This document shows positions 16,472 to 24,610 of a DNA stretch of 64,000 nt, piece by piece. The translations under genes and the position numbers were made by a program. Positions within the stretch are counted from its first letter, which is position 1. Each line of letters opens with the position of its first letter. The notes below the pieces were generated by a model. That model searched no databases. It saw nothing but the letters and a program-made list of their open reading frames with translations, and was not told the DNA's origin. The stretch spans positions 248,001 through 312,000 of the forward strand of contig JACKGW010000001.1 in the NCBI GenBank assembly GCA_020631815.1, in the 5' to 3' direction. This DNA is from Planctomycetota bacterium (GTDB taxonomy: Bacteria > Planctomycetota > PLA2 > JAEUHO01).

Positions 16472-18253
16472 CTACGGGAGCACCGCCATGCAGGCGGGTT
16501 CGCCGTCTGCCGCGACGAAGGGTCCGAAGACCTGGCCGCGGTGCGCGTCGACGCCAAGGTCGAAGCGATCGAGCGCAAGCTCCAGGGTGGAGCCGTTCCA
16601 CGCCGCCTCGACGGGCGTCAGCTCCACACCGAGCCCACTCACCATCGCGCGCACCGGACTCGCGACGGTCACCTTCTCGTTCGCCGCATCGATGGTGATG
16701 CGTAGGCCCGCGTCGTCGAGCGCCAGCGTGCGCGGTGCGGCCTCGGTGCCCGAGCGGACGGCGAGGTAGAGGCGTCGTCCGTCGGACACCGCCCACACGT
16801 CCTCCGTGCCGGGCAGCGGCACGGCATGGGCCCACGCCGGCTCGCCGAGCTGGCCGTCCACCGTGGGGGACAGGGGAACGATCGGCACCCGCGCCAGACG
16901 CACGCCCTGGCAGCGCTGCACGGCCTCGCGCAGGTTCGCGCGCCAGGGCGCGCCCCCGGGCACGGGAAGCCAAGAGAGCACGTTGTCCACCACCGTCAGG
17001 GGGTCCGCGCGAAGCGCCAGACCGGCCGAGAGCGGCTGCGCCAGGACCGCTTGGGGATCCGGAGCCGGACGGCCATCCCACGCGGACTCGAGCAGAGGTG
17101 TGGCCGCACCGAACGCGCCCGTGACCAAGATGCCCTGCGCGTCGCTGCGATCGGCCAACACCTCGGGAGGCGGGAGGGGGACGAGGCGCTGCGAGGCCAA
17201 CGACGGCGCCGCCCACGTCTCGTCGAGGACGAGGTCGACGCCCGTCGTGCGGGCCAACGTCACGACCTCGGCGTCGCTCGGGTCCGCGCTGCGCGCGGGC
17301 ACGACGAGCGACGCCCCGCGCAGGCGCGACGCCAGACCGGCACGCAGCACGCGAAGGCGCGACGGTGCATCGGGCAAGGCGACGACGACGCGGTCCAGCG
17401 GCCAGGACGCCAGCGCGTCGAGCAGCGGCGCGGGATCGTCGGCGAAGCGCCGCGCGTCCACGATGGCCTCGGTCACGCCGTGCTCGCGGGCCAGCGTCGT
17501 CACCTCCGCGGCGACGCGGTGCAACGACTCGGGCGAGGGATCGACGCGGACGACGACCTCGATGCCTGCGCCCTCCAAGGCGCGTGCGGTGGCGGGCACC
17601 GCTGCGACCGGGGCCACGACACGGTTGATGTGCGCGCCCGCCAGGCCCAGGTGAAGTCGCCTCAGGTCGCTGCGCGAGAGGTGGGGGCCGCCCAGGCTCG
17701 AGACGTCCCCGCGCCACGCACGCCAGGCACGCACGGGGCGGACGTCGCGGCGACCGGTGCGCACGCGCGTGCGGCCGCTCTCCGACGGCATCTGCAGCTC
17801 GACCGTGCGCATCATCGGATCGAGGCGCTCCGGCTCGATCGTGACCACCAGCTCGAAGCGCGCTGCCAAGAGCGCGGCGGCGTCATCGGCCACGATGACG
17901 ACGATGTCGCGCTCGCCGTCATGCCAAGCCGCGACGCGGTAGCCGCCTCCGAGGTCGTCGCCCTCTCGCCACACGCCCAACGCCTCGACGATGTCGGCGG
18001 CCATGTCGTCGTGCGTCGGCAGCGCCAGCACGAGCACGGGGCCCTCGGCGGGCAGCGGCCACGCGAGCGCCTGGGACGCGCGTCCCTCCGGCAGGTGGTC
18101 GACCAGCGCCGTGGGCACGCCCGGGGAGCCGAGCACGTGCGCGCCCGTGAGCTCGGCCCACGGCGACGCCAGCATCTCGCCGTCCGCGCCGGCCGGTGGG
18201 GTTCCCAGGCACGGGAGGACGACAAGGACGGCCACGAGCAGGGAGCAGCGCAT
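16472..18253 (-). CDS. large secreted protein with CBM9-like C-terminal domain, possibly GH84-like
   Basis: A 593-residue protein with a signal peptide (about 1-23). Residues 30-150 form an alpha/beta domain like the N-terminal domain of beta-hexosaminidases (DDIVVIVADDAAALLAARFEL-like pattern). Residues about 165-430 look like a TIM barrel with FSRP-type repeats of beta strands and helices. Residues 470-593 resemble CBM9/DOMON-type domains (PTVDGQLGEPAWAHAVPL). This order recalls GH84 beta-N-acetylglucosaminidases, but the paired catalytic Asp motif of GH84 is not evident, so it may be inactive or another family. TACACT lies 7 nt before the ATG. Confidence 0.6.
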   Translation of the reverse strand: MRCSLLVAVLVVLPCLGTPPAGADGEMLASPWAELTGAHVLGSPGVPTALVDHLPEGRASQALAWPLPAEGPVLVLALPTHDDMAADIVEALGVWREGDDLGGGYRVAAWHDGERDIVVIVADDAAALLAARFELVVTIEPERLDPMMRTVELQMPSESGRTRVRTGRRDVRPVRAWRAWRGDVSSLGGPHLSRSDLRRLHLGLAGAHINRVVAPVAAVPATARALEGAGIEVVVRVDPSPESLHRVAAEVTTLAREHGVTEAIVDARRFADDPAPLLDALASWPLDRVVVALPDAPSRLRVLRAGLASRLRGASLVVPARSADPSDAEVVTLARTTGVDLVLDETWAAPSLASQRLVPLPPPEVLADRSDAQGILVTGAFGAATPLLESAWDGRPAPDPQAVLAQPLSAGLALRADPLTVVDNVLSWLPVPGGAPWRANLREAVQRCQGVRLARVPIVPLSPTVDGQLGEPAWAHAVPLPGTEDVWAVSDGRRLYLAVRSGTEAAPRTLALDDAGLRITIDAANEKVTVASPVRAMVSGLGVELTPVEAAWNGSTLELALDRFDLGVDAHRGQVFGPFVAADGEPACMAVLP

Positions 18254-18260
18254 GCCGGCG

Positions 18261-18266
18261 AGTGTA
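18261..18266 (-). promoter_or_regulatory. TACACT -10-like box, 7 nt before the start codon
   Basis: On the minus strand TACACT is followed by a 7-nt spacer and the ATG at 18253. The upstream gene ends 38 bp away. No Shine-Dalgarno is present. Confidence 0.5.
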
Positions 18267-18291
18267 CGGATCCCGCCACTTGCGCGGGTCG

Positions 18292-19488
18292 CTACTCCGC
18301 GGGTTCGGCCGGAGGCGGCGCCATGCCGCCCGTCGGCGCGTCACCGTGACGCCACCGGGCCAGCCGCGCGCGCAGCGCCAACGGCCAGCGCGTGAGCAGC
18401 GTGGGTAGCACGCCGCGGCGGACGAGGTGCACGTGCACGTACTCGTAGGGCGTGCAGCCCCAGCGCAAGCGGATGTCGTCGCAGCCGATCGTGTCGATGA
18501 CGTGGACGTCGTCGCGCTCGCACGCCCAGGCCACGGTTTCGGCCCACCGCACGTGGCCAGGGGACTCGCGGGCGACGTCTTCGGCGAACGTGATCTTCTG
18601 CATGAAGAGCGTGCCGGCGAACAGCGCGCACAGCTCGCCCGCAACCGGGCGACCTCCGACGGTGCTCCAGTTCAGCTGCAGCCACGAGCGCGCCGCAAGG
18701 CGTCGGCCCCACGCCAGGTAGAAGGCCTTGGTGTGTTCGTCGGTCGCGATGGCCGACGTGTCACGGCCCTTCCACGTGGAGGCTTCCAGATCGAGGAAGG
18801 TGGACAGCGAAGCGAGGGCGGCTTCCCCTTCGTCCGTGTGATGTTCCAGCGCGCCGATTTCGCCCAAGCGCCGGCGGGCCAGCTTGAGGCGCTGGCGCGA
18901 CTTGCTGCTGAGCGACCGCCACGGGACGTCGTACGGCGTGTCCGTGCCCAGACGCGCGCCGCGGAAGCGGGCGCGACGGACGATCGGCACCCAGCGCTTC
19001 AGTCGCATCCCGGCGAGCGCGCGGTGCATGGGGTCGTCCTCCACGAGACCCAGGACGCTCGTGCGATGGGCCTTCTTGGCGAGCCCGCCCGCCAGCAGGG
19101 CGTCGAGCACCGTGGCCAGGACCTCGTCGGGGTCCACGACGGGCCCGCCGGTGAAGGTGTGGAGGTCGGACGGGGGCTCGAGATGCAGCGGCCACGCCCG
19201 CTTCGTGACGAACGGCCAGGCGCCCACCAGGCGGTCGCCGCGCAGCGCCAGCCCGACCTCGAAGGCGGGGCCCGGTGCCGGCAGGGTCTCGAGCCAGGCG
19301 GCGGCCCACGAGCCGCTGCACATGGGCCGTCCGGGGGCGGATCGCTCGGCCAAGGCGTCCCACCGCTCGATCCAGGGTTCCAGGGCTGCAAGGTCGTGCA
19401 CCCGCTGGACGACAAGGGAAGGGGCGGTCCCACCTCCGGTGGGGGGCTGGACGGCCTCGGACTTCGGAGGTTGGATCAAGGTTGGCAC
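18292..19488 (-). CDS. CelD/BcsL-type GNAT acetyltransferase
   Basis: A 398-residue protein with the double-GNAT layout of the CelD/BcsL (Acetyltransf_6, FemAB-like) family: WIERWDALAERS and FEVGLALRGDRLVGAWPF in the first half; LEASTWKG, then FYLAWGRRLAARSWLQLNWSTVGGRPVAGELCALF in the second. Such proteins transfer acyl or amino-acyl groups to surface polysaccharides or peptidoglycan precursors. Translation is taken from GTG at 19488, with AAGG just upstream. It is divergent from a cupin/JmjC-like gene 53 bp away. The acceptor is unknown. Confidence 0.82.
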   Translation of the reverse strand: MPTLIQPPKSEAVQPPTGGGTAPSLVVQRVHDLAALEPWIERWDALAERSAPGRPMCSGSWAAAWLETLPAPGPAFEVGLALRGDRLVGAWPFVTKRAWPLHLEPPSDLHTFTGGPVVDPDEVLATVLDALLAGGLAKKAHRTSVLGLVEDDPMHRALAGMRLKRWVPIVRRARFRGARLGTDTPYDVPWRSLSSKSRQRLKLARRRLGEIGALEHHTDEGEAALASLSTFLDLEASTWKGRDTSAIATDEHTKAFYLAWGRRLAARSWLQLNWSTVGGRPVAGELCALFAGTLFMQKITFAEDVARESPGHVRWAETVAWACERDDVHVIDTIGCDDIRLRWGCTPYEYVHVHLVRRGVLPTLLTRWPLALRARLARWRHGDAPTGGMAPPPAEPAE

Positions 19489-19541
19489 CGCCCTTGCGCA
19501 GGACGGACGGCCGGGATCGCGACCGCCGGGAGCCCCACGCC

Positions 19542-20471
19542 ATGCCGAAGACCCAGACGATGCCTCACCTCGTGCCCGATGCCTCCGTTGGCGCGGCCCC
19601 TCCCCTGGACCGGCCGTTCCTGCTGGACCATGACCTCGTCGGCCATCCGCTGCTCCAGATCGACTCCTTGATCGATCTGGCCCGCCGGCTGCCGCCGAGC
19701 CAGCTCCAGTACAACCGCGGTGACCTCGAGCCGTTCTTCGATCGTCGCAACGTGCCTAGCAACGGTCTGACAGCCGAGCAGACCCTGGCCGAGATCGAGC
19801 GCTGCCGCTCGTGGATGGTCATCAAGCACGTCCAGAGCGACCCCGCTTACCGCGGTCTGCTCGACGACGTGCTCGACGCGGTCGAGCAGGAGGTGTTCGG
19901 CGGGCGCATCCCCGAGATGCACCAGCGCGAGGGCTACATCTTCGTGACGTCGCCCGGCAGCGTGACGCCCCTCCACATGGACCCCGAGCACAACGTGCTG
20001 TGGCAGATCCAGGGCTCGAAGACCATGACCGTCTGGGAGCCCGGACGTCAGGAATTCCTGCCGGACCGCTTCCTCGAGGACTTCTACACGTCGCGCGCCC
20101 ACGGCACGCTGCAGATCGAGCGCATCGACGAGCCGGGCCAGCCGTTCACGATCCAGGCGGGCCAGGGCTTGCACGTGCCGCTCGAGTCGCCGCACTACGT
20201 CCAGAACGGCGATGCCGTCTCGATCTCCTTCAGCACGACGTGGCGCTCCGCGGCGTCCGTGCGCAAGGCCACGGTGCACCAGTTCAACGCCAAGGCGCGC
20301 AAGCTGGGCCTGCACCCGGCGCCGTTCGGTCGCCATCCGTGGGCCGATGGCAGCAAGGCCGCCATGATGCGCACGGGACGGGCCCTCAAGCGCGCCCTGG
20401 GTCGCGGGGACGAGTCGCCGGGCGCGCGCGGCGAGCGCTACGGGAGCCCGGACGGCGGGGGCATGCAGTAG
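19542..20471 (+). CDS. cupin_8/JmjC-like iron-dependent oxygenase
   Basis: A 309-residue protein with a cupin_8/JmjC-like fold. The HxD of the iron site is in TPLHMDPEHN (near residue 147), and the distal His is in GLHVPLESPHYV (near 213). The NRGDLEPFF segment near 60 and HNVLWQIQGSKTMTVWEPG are typical of the family, which includes 2-oxoglutarate-dependent hydroxylases. The ATG at 19542 follows GGGAG at a usable distance; a second ATG six codons later is possible. It is divergent from the BcsL-type acetyltransferase, with which it probably shares a promoter region. The hydroxylated substrate is unknown. Confidence 0.8.
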   Translation: MPKTQTMPHLVPDASVGAAPPLDRPFLLDHDLVGHPLLQIDSLIDLARRLPPSQLQYNRGDLEPFFDRRNVPSNGLTAEQTLAEIERCRSWMVIKHVQSDPAYRGLLDDVLDAVEQEVFGGRIPEMHQREGYIFVTSPGSVTPLHMDPEHNVLWQIQGSKTMTVWEPGRQEFLPDRFLEDFYTSRAHGTLQIERIDEPGQPFTIQAGQGLHVPLESPHYVQNGDAVSISFSTTWRSAASVRKATVHQFNAKARKLGLHPAPFGRHPWADGSKAAMMRTGRALKRALGRGDESPGARGERYGSPDGGGMQ

Positions 20472-20530
20472 CAGGGGCCTGTTGCACGCGGTCGACATCC
20501 GCCGAAGGGATGTCGCGCCGATGCAACGCG

Positions 20531-20536
20531 TAGACT
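20531..20536 (+). promoter_or_regulatory. TAGACT -10-like box, 8 nt before the start codon
   Basis: TAGACT is followed by an 8-nt spacer and the ATG at 20545. An in-frame ATG at 20521 lies upstream of the box and would not be in such a transcript. Confidence 0.5.
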
Positions 20537-20544
20537 CCCTGGCC

Positions 20545-21261
20545 ATGCGCACCCTCGGGCTGCTGGTCGTAGGCGACGAGATCTTGGCGGGCGAGGTCCG
20601 GGACCGCAACGGGCCGTACCTCCTCGACCGGGCCCGCACCCTCGGTGTGCCGGTCGTCCTCGTGGTCACCGTGCCCGACGACGCGGAGGCCGTTGCCGAA
20701 GCCCTCGAGCTGCTGCGGGCACGTGCAAGCACGGTGATCGTGTCCGGCGGCATCGGGCCCACGCACGACGACGTCACGCGCCAAGCGGTGGCCGCCGTCC
20801 TGGGCGTGGGCCTGTCGTGCCACGCGGACGCTGCGCGACGCCTGCGCGGCTTCTACGGCGAGGACGCCACCACCGCCGACCTCTCGATGGCGGACCTGCC
20901 GGAGGGTGCCGAGCTGGTCGAGGGGCTCCGGACCTCGGCCTTCGGCTTCCGCTGCGGGGACGTCGTCGTGTTGCCCGGCGTCCCCTCGCTCTATGCCGAT
21001 CTCGTGGACGGCCTGGCCGCGTCCTGGGGCGGGACACCGCTCGCCCGCGCCGAGGTCATGACCCCCCATCGGGAGGGCGAGATCGCGCCGGTCCTGGCGC
21101 GCATCCAGGACGACGCCACGGACGTCAGCATCGGTTCGTACCCCGAGCTGGAGGCCGGTCGGTGGCACGTCCGCGTCGTCGTGCGCGGGGCCGACCCCGA
21201 CCGGGTGGAGGCCGTCCGGGTTCGTCTTGCCCGCGAGCTGGCCCGCTCCGTGGACCTCTAG
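20545..21261 (+). CDS. CinA/MoaB-like molybdopterin-binding domain protein
   Basis: A 238-residue protein with the MoCF-binding fold: LLVVGDEILAGEVRDRN at the N-terminus and VSGGIGPTHDDVT near residue 64, the two motifs that define the CinA N-terminal (COG1058) domain. LPGVPSLYADLV near 145 is also typical. The C-terminal amidohydrolase (PncC) domain of full-length CinA is absent. Relatives act in pyridine nucleotide repair (ADP-ribose pyrophosphatase), which is inferred here only. The ATG at 20545 begins exactly at the conserved core and has TAGACT upstream. Confidence 0.85.
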   Translation: MRTLGLLVVGDEILAGEVRDRNGPYLLDRARTLGVPVVLVVTVPDDAEAVAEALELLRARASTVIVSGGIGPTHDDVTRQAVAAVLGVGLSCHADAARRLRGFYGEDATTADLSMADLPEGAELVEGLRTSAFGFRCGDVVVLPGVPSLYADLVDGLAASWGGTPLARAEVMTPHREGEIAPVLARIQDDATDVSIGSYPELEAGRWHVRVVVRGADPDRVEAVRVRLARELARSVDL

Positions 21262-21354
21262 CGAGTCGCCCCGGGCCGGCCTGAAGCGCAGCCTTCCCAG
21301 CCTGGGGCGGCCTTGACGAGGGGGCGCGGGTGGCTACCGTTCTGGTCCCCGGGT

Positions 21355-21430
21355 GGGGCTGTAGCTCATTTGGTAGAGCGCCTGGTTCGCAATCAGGAGG
21401 TAAGGGGTTCGACTCCCCTCAGCTCCACCA
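21355..21430 (+). tRNA. tRNA-Ala (anticodon CGC)
   Basis: A complete cloverleaf: acceptor stem GGGGCTG/CAGCTCC (one G-U pair), D-arm GCTC/GAGC, anticodon stem CCTGG/TCAGG with loop TTCGCAA (anticodon CGC, reads GCG), and T-arm AGGGG/CCCCT with loop TTCGACT. The CCA end is encoded (21428-21430). TACCGT at 21336 is a possible -10 box. The alanine codon GCG is common in this GC-rich genome. Confidence 0.97.
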
Positions 21431-21449
21431 CCCTTCTTCCCCGTTGGTG

Positions 21450-22832
21450 TCAGTCCTGCCCCGAGGCTTGGGCAGCAAGCGCTTCGAGGAAGGGCAGGGG
21501 CTCGTCGGCGAGGCACTTGAGGATCGTGCCGCCCGCCGTGAAGGCATGGGTGACGTCGCCCAGGCTGCCGTAGCGCTCGAGAGCCGCGCGGCCTTCGCCG
21601 CCGCCGACGTACACGGCGACGCCCGCCGCATGGAGCGCCTTCAGGGTCTCCACGAGCGACTCGGTCCCCGCCGCGAACGCGCGGTTCTCGAACTGGCCCA
21701 TGACGCCGTTGTGGAACGCGACGCGGCGCTTGGTCGAGCCGGCCCAGGCCAGCGCCTCGTCGTGGAACAGCTGGCGCGTCTTGGGGCCGATGTCGCGCTG
21801 CCACGCATCCGGCGGGATCTCGTCGGCCACGCGACCGTCGTCCAGCACGAAGTCGACCGGCAGGACCACGCGCACGCCGCGCTCCTCGGCCGTGGCGAGG
21901 AGCTTGCGCGCCTGCTCGACGGCCGTGGCGGGCACGTAGGCCTTCGCCTCGCGCTGCGCGGGGTCACCCGCCGCCCCGATGGAGATGCGGCGGCCGTCGC
22001 GCTCGGCCGAGGCCTTGAGCAGCGCCATCGCGAGCCCACCACCGGCCAAGATCAGCTCGACGCGGCCGCGGGCCACGACGCCATGCAGCTGCTTGAGCTT
22101 GTCCAGCTTCATGCCCGAGAAGCAGACGAGACCTGCCTCGCGCGCACGCACGACGTGCTCGGCCAGCTCGCGGCGCGAGAACACGCCCAGCGCCACGCGG
22201 CCCATGGCGAGCGGCATCGCGGTGGTGGAGAAGTCCTTGTTGCCCGACGCGATCGCGTCGTTGAGGTAGACGGTGCCCCCCTGGCGCATGGCCGTGGCGA
22301 CGCGGGCGAACTGCGCGGTCAGCTGCGGCAGCTGCTCCTCGGTGGTGGTCCAGAGGCGACGCTCGAAGTCGTAGCGACGCACGTTCTCGAGCACGAGGAA
22401 CTGGCCGGGCTTGAGGCTCTCCACACCCTTCACGGCGATGCCGGTGAGCGTCTCGGCGTGCTCGTCGAACCAGTCGCGGATGAACGGACCGGCGCCCGGC
22501 TCGAGGTCACGCAGCCGCTGGTACACGTACTCGAGCGTGCTGTCGGCGTCGCGGCCGCGGTGGCCGAACACGAGCATGCGCCAGCCCTGGCGACGGCCCA
22601 GCTCGAGCGTCTCGTGCAGGCTCTTGAGGCGCGGGTCGTCGCCGATGACGCCGTCCACGTCGGCCACGTCGAGGTCCGCGCGAATCCAGACGGGCGTCCC
22701 CGGCGGCAGGTCGCTCAGGGACTCCGCCGTGGGAATCGCGGCCAGGCGCTCCTCGATGGTGGCGCGGGCCTTGTCGTAGCCCGCGGCCAGGCGCAGGGCG
22801 CGGGCGAAGGTGTCTGCGTGCAGCTGAGGCAT
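21450..22832 (-). CDS. divergent phosphoglycerate kinase homologue
   Basis: A 460-residue protein that aligns by eye along the whole PGK fold: RADLDV (for RVDLNV), FGHRGR (for SHLGRP), LENVRR, LNDAIASGNKDFST (for NDAFGTAHRAHAS), MKLDKL (for GAKVSDKI), LAGGGLAMALLKA, FHNGVMGQFENRAFAAGT (for WNGPMGVFE), VGGGEGRAAL (for GGGDTAAA) and FTAGGTILKCL (for STGGGASLE). Several normally invariant residues differ, including the HRAH segment, the Asp of GGGD and the last triple Gly. It is about 60 residues longer than usual. It may be the glycolytic PGK of this lineage or a paralogue with another substrate. The ATG at 22832 is divergent from the ABC ATPase gene. Confidence 0.8.
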   Translation of the reverse strand: MPQLHADTFARALRLAAGYDKARATIEERLAAIPTAESLSDLPPGTPVWIRADLDVADVDGVIGDDPRLKSLHETLELGRRQGWRMLVFGHRGRDADSTLEYVYQRLRDLEPGAGPFIRDWFDEHAETLTGIAVKGVESLKPGQFLVLENVRRYDFERRLWTTTEEQLPQLTAQFARVATAMRQGGTVYLNDAIASGNKDFSTTAMPLAMGRVALGVFSRRELAEHVVRAREAGLVCFSGMKLDKLKQLHGVVARGRVELILAGGGLAMALLKASAERDGRRISIGAAGDPAQREAKAYVPATAVEQARKLLATAEERGVRVVLPVDFVLDDGRVADEIPPDAWQRDIGPKTRQLFHDEALAWAGSTKRRVAFHNGVMGQFENRAFAAGTESLVETLKALHAAGVAVYVGGGEGRAALERYGSLGDVTHAFTAGGTILKCLADEPLPFLEALAAQASGQD

Positions 22833-22946
22833 GGCGTGGCTCCGAAGAGGGAGGATAGCCGCGGGCGGCCGCGCTTCCCCCGCGGCGCCGTGCGCGCCCC
22901 CCGGAGCGCCCGTGGCCGGGGGGCGAGCCCGTTGGAGCGGTCGGGG

Positions 22947-22952
22947 TAGAGT
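22947..22952 (+). promoter_or_regulatory. TAGAGT -10-like box, 7 nt before the start codon
   Basis: TAGAGT is followed by a 7-nt spacer and the ATG at 22960. The gene is divergent from PGK, so a promoter is expected in this gap. Confidence 0.55.
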
Positions 22953-22959
22953 GCCCGCC

Positions 22960-23823
22960 ATGACCGTCGAAGACGTCCTCACCCGCGTGGCCCGGTTCCG
23001 CCAGCCCGACCACGACGACGGCGAGCCCGTCGTCCAGGTGCGCGACCTCGTCGTGCGCTACGACCAGCAGGTCGTGCTCAACGGCATCGACATGGACGTG
23101 CGCCGCGGCGAGATCGTGACGATCCTCGGTGGCAGCGGCAGCGGCAAGTCCACCTTGCTCCGCGCGATCCTCGGCCTGCTCACGCCGGTGAGCGGCTCGG
23201 CGCGCGTGCTGGGCGTGGACCTTTCCTCGGCATCCGACGTGGAGCGCAACGCCGTCTACCGCAACCTCGGCATGGTCTACCAGGGTGGCGCGCTGTTCAG
23301 CTCGATGACCGTGTTCGACAACGTGGCCCTGCCGTTGCGTGAGCACACCGACCTGGACCCGGAGATCATCCGCATCGCCGTGCGCATGAAGCTCGGCGTC
23401 GTCGGCTTGGCGGGTTTCGAGAAGCGCTTCCCGAGCGAGCTCTCCGGGGGTCAGCGCAAGCGTGTCGCGTTCGCCCGCGCCATCGCCGTCGACCCGCCGT
23501 TGTTGTTCGCCGACGAGCCCAGCGCCGGTCTCGACCCGCGCATCGGCCGCGGGCTCGACGACCTCATCCGCCGGCTGTGCCGCGCCTTCAACATGGCCGT
23601 CGTCGTGGTCACGCACGAGATGGAGAGCGTGGAGGTCATCGCCGACCGCATCGTCATGCTCGGCGCCCAGCCGGGCGGCGCGAAGGTGCTGTTCATGGGC
23701 ACCTACGCCGAGATGCAGGCCTGCCCCGATCCCGAGGTGCAGGCCTTCCTCCAGCGCAAGGCCCTCCAGGAGCCGCGCACCGAGGCCGTCGAGATTCTCA
23801 AGCAGCTCGTCGGCGAGGACTGA
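22960..23823 (+). CDS. MlaF-like ABC transporter ATP-binding protein
   Basis: A 287-residue ATPase with Walker A GGSGSGKST (near residue 53), Q-loop VYQGGALFSSMTVFDNVALPL, signature LSGGQRKRVAFARA, Walker B LLFADEPSAGLDP and switch His in VVVTHEM. The pattern GALFSSMTVFDNVALPLREHT is highly characteristic of MlaF/Ttg2A, the ATPase of the phospholipid-transport Mla system. No MlaE permease or MlaD gene lies next to it, so its partners must be elsewhere. The C-terminal extension (about 250-287) is charged. Confidence 0.88.
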   Translation: MTVEDVLTRVARFRQPDHDDGEPVVQVRDLVVRYDQQVVLNGIDMDVRRGEIVTILGGSGSGKSTLLRAILGLLTPVSGSARVLGVDLSSASDVERNAVYRNLGMVYQGGALFSSMTVFDNVALPLREHTDLDPEIIRIAVRMKLGVVGLAGFEKRFPSELSGGQRKRVAFARAIAVDPPLLFADEPSAGLDPRIGRGLDDLIRRLCRAFNMAVVVVTHEMESVEVIADRIVMLGAQPGGAKVLFMGTYAEMQACPDPEVQAFLQRKALQEPRTEAVEILKQLVGED

Positions 23824-23880
23824 CCGCACGGCGGGGCCGTCCCCGATTGACAGGCCCTGCCGCGCCTCCACGATGGCGCC

Positions 23881-24300
23881 ATGCCGTACGACCCCATCTT
23901 GGTCCAGCCCATGCGTGACGAGCTCACCCGCCTCGGGGTGGAGGAGCTGCTTGATGCCGATGCCGTGGATGCGTTCGTGAAGCGCCCCGGCACCAAGCTG
24001 ATCGTCGTCAACAGCGTCTGCGGATGCGCGGCGGGCATGGCCCGTCCCGCCGTGACGCTGGCCCTGCGTCACGCCGTGCGCCCCGATCACGTGGCCTCGG
24101 TCTTCGCGGGCCAAGACCTCGAAGCCACGGCCAAGGCGCGCTCGTGGTTCCCCGACGTGCCGCCCAGCAGCCCGTCCATCTTCTTGGTCAAGGACCAGGA
24201 GCTGGTCGCGTTCGTGCCGCGCCACCGCATCGAGAACCGCGACGCCGCCTCGATCGCGTTCGATCTCGTCGAGGCCTTCGACGCACATTGCGCCGCGTAG
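23881..24300 (+). CDS. BrxA/BrxB-family bacilliredoxin
   Basis: A 139-residue protein of the YphP/YqiW family. The redox motif CGC lies in VVNSVCGCAAGMARPA near residue 47, followed by FAGQDLEATAKARSWF and PSSPSIFLVKD, all typical of the family. In Bacillus these proteins remove bacillithiol from mixed disulfides; whether this organism makes bacillithiol cannot be seen. It starts 57 bp after the MlaF-like gene, and a small gene follows after 7 bp. Confidence 0.9.
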   Translation: MPYDPILVQPMRDELTRLGVEELLDADAVDAFVKRPGTKLIVVNSVCGCAAGMARPAVTLALRHAVRPDHVASVFAGQDLEATAKARSWFPDVPPSSPSIFLVKDQELVAFVPRHRIENRDAASIAFDLVEAFDAHCAA

Positions 24301-24307
24301 CGGGCGC

Positions 24308-24601
24308 GTGGGCACCTTCCATCACGGCAAGGGCGATCTCCACGGCATCACCGTGGTCGTCGACACGTCCGGTTCGATCGTCTACGTCGGCCGCTGCGAC
24401 ACGATCACACCGCAGGGCGTGATCCTGCTCGACGCCGACGTGCACGATGCGTCGGCTCCGGGCGCGCAGGGTGCTCCCGTGAGCAAGGAGGCGTACCTCA
24501 AGCGCGCCGCCGCCTGGGGCGTGTTCAAGCGGCACGACCGGGTGGTCGTGCCGCACGCCGACGTGGCTTCCGTGCGGCCGCTCGGTGAGCTCGCTTCCTG
24601 A
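24308..24601 (+). CDS. small conserved protein of unknown function
   Basis: A 97-residue protein starting at GTG 24308, 7 bp after the bacilliredoxin stop. It is beta-rich: DLHGITVVVDTSGSIVYVG, then a VILLDADVHD strand and a C-terminal DRVVVPHADVASVRPLGEL. The composition and coupling support a real gene, but I do not recognise the family. It converges on the next gene with a 9-bp gap. Confidence 0.65.
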   Translation: MGTFHHGKGDLHGITVVVDTSGSIVYVGRCDTITPQGVILLDADVHDASAPGAQGAPVSKEAYLKRAAAWGVFKRHDRVVVPHADVASVRPLGELAS

Positions 24602-24610
24602 CCCGGCCGG

